DNA from: Owenweeksia sp965214115
GTDB taxonomy: Bacteria > Bacteroidota > Bacteroidia > Flavobacteriales > Schleiferiaceae
DNA: 64,000 bases
Direction of reading: 5' to 3'
Assembly: GCA_965214115.1 (NCBI GenBank)
Contig: CBDCAU010000008.1
Span: 248,001-312,000 of the forward strand
The position numbers and the translations under genes are program-made. The notes under the pieces were generated by a model. It had not been told where the DNA came from. It ran no database searches and saw only the letters and a program-made list of their open reading frames with translations. Within the stretch, counting starts at the first letter, position 1. The number at the start of each line of letters is the position of its first letter. Positions 57,667 to 64,000 of this stretch are shown here, piece after piece.

Positions 57667-58644
57667 ATGAAGATGAAAAAGACAACGACGATGCTTTTTG
57701 TGATGACAATGACGCTGGGAACGGCCGCCAGTGCCCAAGGAATATTGGATCGGCTGGAACGCCGCGCCAAGCAAAAAACCGAAGACCGCGCCCTTGAAAA
57801 GGCGGACGACAAAATGGAGGGCGCGCTGGACAAAATTTTTGGAAACGGGACGAAAAAACGTTCCGAAGAAACTGATGAAGTCCCTGATTCGCAAACGTTT
57901 GAAGAATCGGAAAGCGGGACGGAAAACGCCGGCGATGAAGCCGCCGCAATGGCCGCGATGGAAAAATACGGGATGATGAGCGATGTGGAACTGGACGAGA
58001 CCTACCGGTTTGACCATGAAGTGAAAATGAAAATGCTTTCATATAAAAAGGGAAAACTGGAAAGCGAATCGGAGATGATGTTTATGTTTCCTGAAGATGG
58101 CGGCGCGATGGGAATGGTGATGGCCAATGGGGAAAGCCAAGAGGGCGAGGCGACAACCATCGTGGATTATGACGATGAACAGATGGTTTCGCTCATCCAC
58201 CAAGGCGGGATGAAAATAGGGGTACAGTACAAAATGAGCGCAGACGACTGGGCGGACATTGCCCAAAATTACGAGGGCGCGGGCGGCGAGAACGGTTCTT
58301 CTGGCAGCGCGCCGAACATCCGCAAGACGGGGAACAGCAAGAAAATTCTCGGTTATGAATGTCAAGAATACATTGCCACGGACGAGGATGGAGCTTACAC
58401 CGAAATCTGGGCGACGGACGATTTGGATTTCGCCAATTTTTTTACTGCGATGAGCAAGATGCAGCAAAAAGGCAATTACCCGAAAGATTTCCCGATGGGG
58501 TTTATGATGGAAATGACCTCGTGGCCGGATGGCAAAAACGGCAAGGAGCGGATGGAAATGCGGGTGACCGAAGTGAACAAGGGGAAGGAAAACACGATTT
58601 CGACGGAAGGGTATAAATTTATGTCGATGGGAGGAGGGAGGTAG
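57667..58644 (+). CDS. DUF4412-type exported protein
   Basis: 325 residues. Signal peptide (MKMKKTTTMLFVMTMTLGTAASAQ), a charged, Glu-rich linker (about 25-105), then a beta-rich domain with FDHEVKMKMLSYKKGK, EATTIVDYDDEQMVSLI and GNSKKILGYECQEYIATDEDG, the last being the DUF4412 hallmark (GYxCxxY with E/D and W-x-T following). Methionine content is unusually high. Probably periplasmic or secreted; function unknown. Confidence 0.75.
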   Translation: MKMKKTTTMLFVMTMTLGTAASAQGILDRLERRAKQKTEDRALEKADDKMEGALDKIFGNGTKKRSEETDEVPDSQTFEESESGTENAGDEAAAMAAMEKYGMMSDVELDETYRFDHEVKMKMLSYKKGKLESESEMMFMFPEDGGAMGMVMANGESQEGEATTIVDYDDEQMVSLIHQGGMKIGVQYKMSADDWADIAQNYEGAGGENGSSGSAPNIRKTGNSKKILGYECQEYIATDEDGAYTEIWATDDLDFANFFTAMSKMQQKGNYPKDFPMGFMMEMTSWPDGKNGKERMEMRVTEVNKGKENTISTEGYKFMSMGGGR

Positions 58645-59259
58645 CAGTCGGCAATCGGCAGTTTGCAAAATCTAAATCCGAAAATCTAAACTCGAAACAA
58701 ATTCAAAAGGAGAAAATTTTCAAAATTCAAAACGAAAACTGTACGGGAAACTGGGCGGTTTTTTACGGCCGATTGCCATTGGCAAATTATCCCGCCGCAA
58801 CGTATTTCAAAAAATGCTCTAAAAACACGACGTATTTAAGCATTTCGCCAATCGGTTATTTCACAAAATGTGAAAACTATACTGTGAAATAATTTTACAC
58901 AAAATGTGAAAATTTAGAAATCCGAAATTCTAAACTCGAATCCCGATAGCTATCGGGACTAAACAAATTAAAAATTCAAAAAACCGCGCGGAAAACTGCG
59001 CGGTTTTTTTATGGCCATTTGCAGGTTGCCAATTGCCGACTGCAAATTGCTGATTGCCGACTGAGAATTGCCAACTGCCGACTGCAAACTGTCTCCTGCC
59101 TTCTGAAACCTGTCTCCTCAAAAACGCCACTCTGTCAGTCTCATTTTCCTTATAAAATCTAAAACCCGCCAATCCTTGCCACGTTTTCCGTTGGCACATT
59201 TTCTGACCTTGGCCGACCCATCAAAATATAATTGTTTAATCCAAAAAATAAGTAACAAA
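58645..59259. repeat. Repeat-rich intergenic region upstream of groES
   Basis: No gene. It holds: two versions of one hairpin block (58731-58780, degraded; 58977-59011, intact AACCGCGC/GCGCGGTT with T-run, a terminator); several TTTCACA/TGTGAAA inverted repeats at 58858-58916; the palindrome CCCGATAGCTATCGGG near 58943; and TTGCCGACTG-type iterations at 59029-59095, which are complementary to GCAGTCGGCAATCGGCAG at 58645-58662. Confidence 0.65.
58978..59011. terminator. Hairpin terminator AACCGCGC/GCGCGGTT
   Basis: Eight-base perfect stem with an 8-nt loop, A-run before and T-run after, so it can act on both strands. Ends the DUF4412 transcript. Confidence 0.75.
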
Positions 59260-59541
59260 ATGGCAGACTTGAACCTCCGCCCCTTGGCCGACCGCGTGTT
59301 GGTAGAACCCAGCGCGGCCGAGACCAAAACCGCCTCCGGCATCATCATTCCAGACACGGCGCAAGAAAAACCGCAACAAGGCAAAGTGGTGGCCGTGGGC
59401 AACGGCAAAAAAGACGAGCCAATGACCGTGAAAGCCGGCGACACCGTGCTGTACGGAAAATACGGCGGCACCGAAATCAAGCACGACGGCAAGGAATATC
59501 TGATTATGCGCGAAAGCGACATTTTCGCCGTAATCGGCTGA
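59260..59541 (+). CDS. groES: Co-chaperonin GroES
   Basis: 93 residues from ATG 59260 (MADLNLRPLADRVLVEP). The mobile loop TKTASGIIIPDTAQEKPQQG, VGNGKKD and the C-terminal strand are typical; the ring of seven caps GroEL. 49 bp upstream of groEL, same operon. No CIRCE repeat (TTAGCACTC inverted) was found upstream. Confidence 0.97.
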   Translation: MADLNLRPLADRVLVEPSAAETKTASGIIIPDTAQEKPQQGKVVAVGNGKKDEPMTVKAGDTVLYGKYGGTEIKHDGKEYLIMRESDIFAVIG

Positions 59542-59590
59542 TTTCCAAACAATCCAAACAAATTTTTAAATTTTAAAAAAGAAAATAGCA

Positions 59591-61234
59591 ATGGCTAAAG
59601 ACATCAAATTCAACTTGGAAGCCCGCGATGCTCTCAAGCGCGGCGTGGACCAACTGGCAGATGCCGTGAAAGTGACCCTCGGCCCGAAGGGCCGCAACGT
59701 GGTTTTGGAGAAATCATTCGGTTCTCCCTCCGTGACCAAAGACGGCGTAACCGTGGCCAAGGAAATCGAACTGGAAGACAAAATCGAAAACCTCGGCGCG
59801 CAGATGGTGAAGGAAGTGGCCTCGAAAACCGCCGACGTGGCGGGCGACGGTACCACCACCGCCACCGTTTTGGCGCAAGCCATCTACAATCAAGGGATGC
59901 GCAACGTGGCCGCCGGCGCCTCGCCGATGGATCTGAAACGCGGCGTGGACAAAGCGGTTGAGAAAATCGTGGAAAACCTGCGCGGCCAGTCCAAAGAAGT
60001 GGGTGACAGCTCGGATATGATTCAGCAAGTGGCCTCCATTTCGGCCAACAACGACGAGACCATCGGCAAGCTGATCGCAGAGGCGATGGGCAAGGTGAAA
60101 AAGGAAGGCGTCATCACCGTGGAAGAAGCGAAAGGCACTGATACTTACGTAGATGTAGTGGAAGGAATGCAGTTCGACCGTGGGTATTTGTCACCGTATT
60201 TCGTTACCGACAGCGAGAAGATGATTGCCGATTTGGAAGACCCTTACATTCTTATTTATGATAAGAAAATCAGCAATATGAAGGACTTGCTGCCCGTGCT
60301 GGAGCCCGTGGCGCAAAGCGGAAAGCCGCTCTTGATTATCTCCGAAGATCTGGACGGCGAAGCGCTGGCCACTTTGGTGGTGAACAAAATCCGCGGCAGC
60401 CTAAAAGTGGCCGCCGTAAAGGCCCCCGGCTTTGGCGACCGCCGCAAGGCAATGTTGGAAGACATCGCCATCTTGACCGGCGGCACGGTGATTAGCGAAG
60501 AGCGCGGTTTCAAACTGGAAAACGCGACCATCGAAATGTGCGGAACTGCCGAGAAAGTTTCCATCGACAAAGACAACACCACCATCGTAAACGGCGCAGG
60601 CTCAGGCGATGACATCAAGGCGCGCGTGAACCAAATCAAGGCGCAAATCGAAAGCACCACTTCCGATTACGATAAAGAAAAGCTGCAAGAACGCTTGGCG
60701 AAACTGGCCGGCGGCGTGGCCGTTCTTTACGTTGGTGCTGCCTCCGAGGTGGAAATGAAAGAAAAGAAAGACCGCGTGGACGATGCTTTGGCGGCCACCC
60801 GCGCTGCCATCGAAGAAGGCATTGTGCCCGGCGGTGGCGTGGCCTTGGTGCGCGCCGCAGCCGCTTTGGAAGGTGCGGAAGGCGACAATGCCGATGAAAC
60901 CACTGGGATGAAAATCATTGCCCGCGCTATCGAAGAACCGTTGCGCCAAATCGTGGAAAACGCGGGGATGGAAGGTTCCGTCATCGTTTCCAAAGTGAAG
61001 GAAGGCAAGGATGATTACGGCTACAACGCCAAGAGCGAGAAGTACGAAAATATGTACGAGGCCGGCATCATTGACCCGACCAAAGTGACCCGCGTGGCAC
61101 TGGAAAACGCGGCTTCCGTAGCTGGAATGTTGCTGACCACAGAGGCCACCATCACCGACATCCCCAAGAAGGATGATGGCGGCGGCGGAATGCCCGGCGG
61201 CGGTATGCCCGGCGGAATGGGCGGGATGATGTAA
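59591..61234 (+). CDS. groL: Chaperonin GroEL
   Basis: 547 residues. ATP-binding VTLGPKGRNVVLEKSFGSP and VAGDGTTTATVLAQAI, and the C-terminal GGMPGGGMPGGMGGMM tail. The full equatorial, intermediate and apical domains are present without gaps. The operon ends at a strong terminator (61258-61296). Confidence 0.98.
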   Translation: MAKDIKFNLEARDALKRGVDQLADAVKVTLGPKGRNVVLEKSFGSPSVTKDGVTVAKEIELEDKIENLGAQMVKEVASKTADVAGDGTTTATVLAQAIYNQGMRNVAAGASPMDLKRGVDKAVEKIVENLRGQSKEVGDSSDMIQQVASISANNDETIGKLIAEAMGKVKKEGVITVEEAKGTDTYVDVVEGMQFDRGYLSPYFVTDSEKMIADLEDPYILIYDKKISNMKDLLPVLEPVAQSGKPLLIISEDLDGEALATLVVNKIRGSLKVAAVKAPGFGDRRKAMLEDIAILTGGTVISEERGFKLENATIEMCGTAEKVSIDKDNTTIVNGAGSGDDIKARVNQIKAQIESTTSDYDKEKLQERLAKLAGGVAVLYVGAASEVEMKEKKDRVDDALAATRAAIEEGIVPGGGVALVRAAAALEGAEGDNADETTGMKIIARAIEEPLRQIVENAGMEGSVIVSKVKEGKDDYGYNAKSEKYENMYEAGIIDPTKVTRVALENAASVAGMLLTTEATITDIPKKDDGGGGMPGGGMPGGMGGMM

Positions 61235-61257
61235 AAAAACCATTTTTTTAAAATTAG

Positions 61258-61296
61258 TAAACCCGTCAGGTTTTCAAAACCTGGCGGGTTTTTTTA
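61258..61296 (+). terminator. Rho-independent terminator after groEL
   Basis: AAACCCGTCAGGTTTT pairs with AAAACCTGGCGGGTTT (one mismatch), followed by TTTT. Confidence 0.88.
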
Positions 61297-61370
61297 TGCG
61301 CCAAGTTCCCTAAAGGGGAACGACTACAAAACTTGGGGCAGCGCCCCAAGAAAAACATACCACCACCCTT

Positions 61371-61378
61371 TATATTTG
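61371..61378 (+). promoter_or_regulatory. -7 promoter element now cut off from its gene by an IS
   Basis: TATATTTG matches TAnnTTTG exactly. In the ancestral sequence it lay about 30 nt before the ATG of the gene now at 62304; the 895-bp IS at 61390 separates them. Two short hairpins (GTTCCC/GGGGAAC and CTTGGGGC/GCCCCAAG, 61304-61350) lie just upstream. Confidence 0.55.
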
Positions 61379-61389
61379 TCCATTCCATT

Positions 61390-62284
61390 GAACTTGTCAA
61401 AAGACAGTTTTTGAAAAAACACCAATGGCACTAAAGCATTGTAAACCAATACCCTGTACCATTGGTGAAAAAATATATGTTGGACAAAAGTATCATAAAA
61501 AAGAGCTGTGCCCGCACCTGAGCTTCGGCAACGGGCGGGGCAACGCGAAGGTGGAGGACTGGCAGGTGGTCCAGGCGGTGCTGTACCGGCTGAAGACGGG
61601 CTGCCAGTGGCGCGAGCTGCCCGTGCGGCAGTTCTTCGCGGTGGGCTACAGGTGGCAGAGCGTGTACCACCACTTCCGCAAGTGGTGCCGGGACGGCAGC
61701 TGGGAAAAGGCTTGGCGGGGGGCCCTGGAGAAGCACAAGGCCGGGCTGGACATGTCCAGCGTGCAGCTGGACGGCTCGCACACCCCGGCCAAGCGGGGCG
61801 GCGGGGCGGTGGCCTACCAGGGCAGGAAGAAGTGCCGCACCACCAACATGCTGTTCCTGACCGACAGGCGGGGGCAGCCGCTGGCCTGCGGCGACGCGGC
61901 GGCCGGCAACCACCACGACACCCACGGCCTGGCCGGGCAGGTGAAGCGGATGCTGGGCGCGCTGGAGGCCTCGGAAATCCCCACCGGGGGGCTGTTCCTG
62001 AACGCGGACGCGGGCTTCGACGCCCAAGAGTTCAGGGACTTTTTGGAGGACGCGGAGATAAACGCAAACATCCGCCCCAACCCCAGGAACGGCGGCGGCG
62101 AGGGGCACTTCTTCGACGAGCTGCTGTACGGGCACAGGTTCGTGGTGGAGAGGACCAACGCCTGGCTCGACGGGTTCAAGGCGCTGCTGGTGCGCTTCGA
62201 GACCAGCCCGCTGCACTGGAAAGCCCTGCACTGGCTGGCGTTTGCGGTAATTTTGCTGAGGTGAATTTGACTTTAGACAACTTC
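61390..62284 (+). mobile_element. Insertion sequence, IS5-like, copy 2 (895 bp)
   Basis: Same sequence and ends as 42440-43334. Flanked by the 3-bp direct repeat ATT (61387-61389 and 62285-62287). It lies in the 5' leader of the gene at 62304, in the same orientation as that gene. Confidence 0.95.
61425..62264 (+). CDS. IS5-family transposase, copy 2
   Basis: 279 residues, identical to the product at 42475. DDE residues in QLDGSHTPAK, LNADAGFD and VVERTNAW are intact. As the two copies show no differences, transposition was recent. The region after the stop, 40 bp to the next ATG, contains the right terminal repeat only, so any transcription of the following gene would have to read through from the IS or start within it. 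Confidence 0.93.
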   Translation: MALKHCKPIPCTIGEKIYVGQKYHKKELCPHLSFGNGRGNAKVEDWQVVQAVLYRLKTGCQWRELPVRQFFAVGYRWQSVYHHFRKWCRDGSWEKAWRGALEKHKAGLDMSSVQLDGSHTPAKRGGGAVAYQGRKKCRTTNMLFLTDRRGQPLACGDAAAGNHHDTHGLAGQVKRMLGALEASEIPTGGLFLNADAGFDAQEFRDFLEDAEINANIRPNPRNGGGEGHFFDELLYGHRFVVERTNAWLDGFKALLVRFETSPLHWKALHWLAFAVILLR

Positions 62285-62303
62285 ATTTTCAAAAATCCTA
62301 TAA

Positions 62304-63239
62304 ATGAAACGTTTCCTCGCCCTCATTTTGCTTTTCGCGATGGCCGCGCCGCTCGCCGCCCAACGCTACCGCAATCCCGACCAATACCTGCGGCAGTTCA
62401 CCAACCAAAACCGCAAAATCGGTATCAAAAACTTGCTGTACCTGACGGCCACGCTGAAAGATGCCGACGAGCGCCGCATTGCCAAATACCGCGAAATAGT
62501 GCTGGAACAACTGAAAGACAGCAAGCGCGAGATAGAGCGCACCGGCAATTACGAGGATTACGAAATCTTGAAACGCGAATATGTAAAGGCGCTGGAGCAA
62601 TACATCGGCGTGTTTGAAAAAGAATTTGGCGCGGCCGACACCTTGCTGGCGCGGCGCTACGATTCGTACCAAGATTTGCAGAATTATTACGATGCCGTGA
62701 CGGCCGCCGAGGCCAAAATGCTGGAGGCCAGCTACCGGATGGAAGAAGCCGAAGACCACTTTGCTAAGACCTACTATTTTACCGTGGAACGCGACGAAGA
62801 ACTCGAGGAACAATATCGCTTGTTGGATGAAGTAACGCTCTATTCGCGCGATATGACGCTGGCGTTTTTCCGCACGGAACAGGGCGTGCAAAAATGGCTG
62901 CGCGCCGTGGAGGCCGAGGAACGGGACAGCCTTCCGCAAATCGTGACCGAAATCCGAAAGTACATCAAACAGTCGCGCAGCGAGGTGGAGGAATACGCGG
63001 ATTTTGAGGGCGAGGATGATTTATATAAAGAAGTGAAGCATTATTTGGACGAAATGCAAGACGCTGTGAACCAAGATCTGCAGCCGCTTTCGGAGCAATT
63101 GAAAAACAAGTTTTTGGACGAGAAAGAATACCGCGACGCGCAGCGCGATTTGGAAAGATTCGTCAATTGGCATTCCAGAATCGTGGAGGATTTTTTCGAA
63201 ACCAAGCGCGAGCTGATCGAGGATTATTTGCCGGATTGA
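62304..63239 (+). CDS. Exported coiled-coil/helical protein of unknown function
   Basis: 311 residues: signal peptide (MKRFLALILLFAMAAPLAAQ) followed by almost continuous charged helix (LKDADERRIAKYREIVLEQLKDSKREIE, EKMLEASYRMEEAEDHF, QSRSEVEEYADFEGEDDLY). No recognisable family motif. Probably a periplasmic helical bundle. Its natural promoter at 61371 is separated from it by IS copy 2, so expression may be changed. Confidence 0.65.
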   Translation: MKRFLALILLFAMAAPLAAQRYRNPDQYLRQFTNQNRKIGIKNLLYLTATLKDADERRIAKYREIVLEQLKDSKREIERTGNYEDYEILKREYVKALEQYIGVFEKEFGAADTLLARRYDSYQDLQNYYDAVTAAEAKMLEASYRMEEAEDHFAKTYYFTVERDEELEEQYRLLDEVTLYSRDMTLAFFRTEQGVQKWLRAVEAEERDSLPQIVTEIRKYIKQSRSEVEEYADFEGEDDLYKEVKHYLDEMQDAVNQDLQPLSEQLKNKFLDEKEYRDAQRDLERFVNWHSRIVEDFFETKRELIEDYLPD

Positions 63240-63252
63240 CGGGCTGCTGCGG

Positions 63253-63294
63253 TAAAATCGCACGGCCGTAGAATCGCACGGCCGTGCGATTTTA
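63253..63294. repeat. Double palindrome built of AATCGCACGGCCGTGCGATT
   Basis: TAAAATCGCACGGCCGT is followed by a complete AATCGCACGGCCGTGCGATT unit and TTTA, so the outer arms also pair into a 16-bp stem. Same family as 42063-42082. Confidence 0.7.
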
Positions 63295-63395
63295 CAGGGC
63301 CATCATTGCGATTTCTAAAGCGCCGCGACCGCAAAACTGGGTGCATCGCCCCAAGCACCGGACAAAATGAAGCCAAAATCCAGCATTCTGAAAGG

Positions 63396-64000
63396 GTGCG
63401 ACTTTTAATCCCAAAAAGACCCACCCCCTTGCGCCGCCTTTTTAATACATTTTTCGTTCTCATTTTAATCCTGATAATAGCTCTCGCGGGCAATTATTTT
63501 TATATCCAAAAAAGCGCGGAAAAACATCTATTTTCTTCGATAGAAAATGTGCCTGAAAGCAAGGTGGCGGTTTTGTTGGGAACCAGCCGTTATCTCTCCA
63601 ATGGCCAGCGCAATTTGTATTTTGAATACCGGATGGATGCGGCCGCCGAATTGCACAAAGCGGGGAAAGCGGAATTTATTTTGGTGAGCGGCGACAATTC
63701 CGAGAAAAATTACAACGAGCCGGTGGCGATGCAAGAAGCCCTGATAAAACGCGGCATTCCCAAAGAAAATATTGTTTTGGATTATGCGGGCTTCCGCACG
63801 CTGGATTCGATGGTGCGGGCCCAAAAAGTATTTGGCCAGCAAAAATTTATCGTGGTTTCCCAAAAATTTCACAACGAGCGCGCAATTTTTATAGCTCGGA
63901 AAAGAGGTATCGAAGCTTTTGGTTTCAATGCCCGCGATGTCAATGCGGCCGCCGGTTTCAAAACGAAAATGCGCGAAGTTTTGGCCCGCGCCAAGATGTT
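63396..64000 (+). CDS. SanA/YdcF-like (DUF218) membrane protein, partial
   Basis: The first 201 codons are present; the end lies beyond the window. GTG 63396 starts MRLLIPKRPTPLRRLFNTFF with one N-terminal span (FVLILIIALAGNYFYI) and a DUF218 domain: SKVAVLLGTSRYLSNGQRN, AGKAEFILVSGDNSEKNYNEP, GIPKENIVLDYAGFRTLDSMVRAQKVF and FIVVSQKFHNERAIFIARKRGI. SanA of enteric bacteria is linked to envelope barrier function. Homologues usually end about 20-30 residues after this point. Confidence 0.88.
   Translation, partial: MRLLIPKRPTPLRRLFNTFFVLILILIIALAGNYFYIQKSAEKHLFSSIENVPESKVAVLLGTSRYLSNGQRNLYFEYRMDAAAELHKAGKAEFILVSGDNSEKNYNEPVAMQEALIKRGIPKENIVLDYAGFRTLDSMVRAQKVFGQQKFIVVSQKFHNERAIFIARKRGIEAFGFNARDVNAAAGFKTKMREVLARAKM

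Noticed and set aside
59100..59259. CIRCE element before groES
   Set aside because: No TTAGCACTC/GAGTGCTAA inverted repeat or near match was found.
1..64000. tRNA, rRNA or other structured RNA genes apart from the TPP riboswitch
   Set aside because: No cloverleaf-like GGTTCGAATCC-type T-arm in a suitable context and no rRNA-like sequence was seen on either strand.

Overview
The window comes from a member of the Bacteroidota, most likely a Saprospiria/Chitinophagia-like lineage. Evidence: gliding/type IX secretion genes (gldA, gldB, gldC), several proteins with type IX C-terminal sorting tails, a bacterial geranylgeranylglyceryl-phosphate synthase, a long purF, promoters of the TTTG-N19-TAnnTTTG kind instead of -35/-10 boxes, few Shine-Dalgarno sequences, and several GTG/TTG starts. 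No rRNA or tRNA gene was seen.

Layout. 1-6.4 kb: a Fic-protein tail with palindromes behind it, purF, a histidine kinase with two response regulators, ahcY. 6.5-11.8 kb: a phosphopantetheinyl transferase, GGGP synthase and a thiamine salvage locus (thiamine-binding protein, PnuC/PnuT-like permease, NadR-like ATPase, and a convergent TonB receptor behind a TPP riboswitch). 11.9-14.2 kb: rsgA, a MazF-like toxin-antitoxin pair, dtd and a MazG-like hydrolase in one minus-strand operon. 14.3-23.3 kb: fumarylacetoacetase, glyA, an AT-rich pair of unknown genes, gene remnants, a lipoprotein, terC, a type IX substrate gene with an amber codon in its signal peptide, and ACMSD. 23.3-26.3 kb: four tandem VapBC-like modules in different states of decay. 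26.5-40.1 kb: gldC, gldB, a beta-barrel protein, nadE, a LuxR-type regulator, two tandem type IX substrates, der, a 52-bp tandem repeat array, gldA, a large outer-membrane protein, a SET-domain protein and a hydrolase.

40.1-57.4 kb is the most unusual part. The cytochrome c maturation genes ccmB-C-D-E-F are interrupted between ccmE and ccmF by two antitoxin/PIN modules. The PIN gene of the first is split by two different IS elements with intact 3-bp target duplications, so its original frame can be rebuilt exactly. ccmE itself carries a frameshift just before its CPSKY (CXXXY) haem-attachment motif. Between ccmF and the convergent msrAB lie a further toxin-antitoxin pair, three paralogous SBBP-repeat type IX substrates, a YhcG/DUF1016 nuclease behind two near-identical palindromes and a lipoprotein. 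They are interspersed with partial copies of the 3' ends of ccmF and msrB, a record of repeated segmental duplication at one junction.

57.6-64 kb: a DUF4412 protein, a repeat-rich intergenic region, groES-groEL, a second identical copy of the first IS sitting between a promoter and its gene, a helical exported protein, and a SanA/YdcF-like protein cut by the window edge.

In all, seven toxin-antitoxin loci or remnants, three IS copies and several families of short palindromes mark this as a genome in active rearrangement around conserved housekeeping genes.
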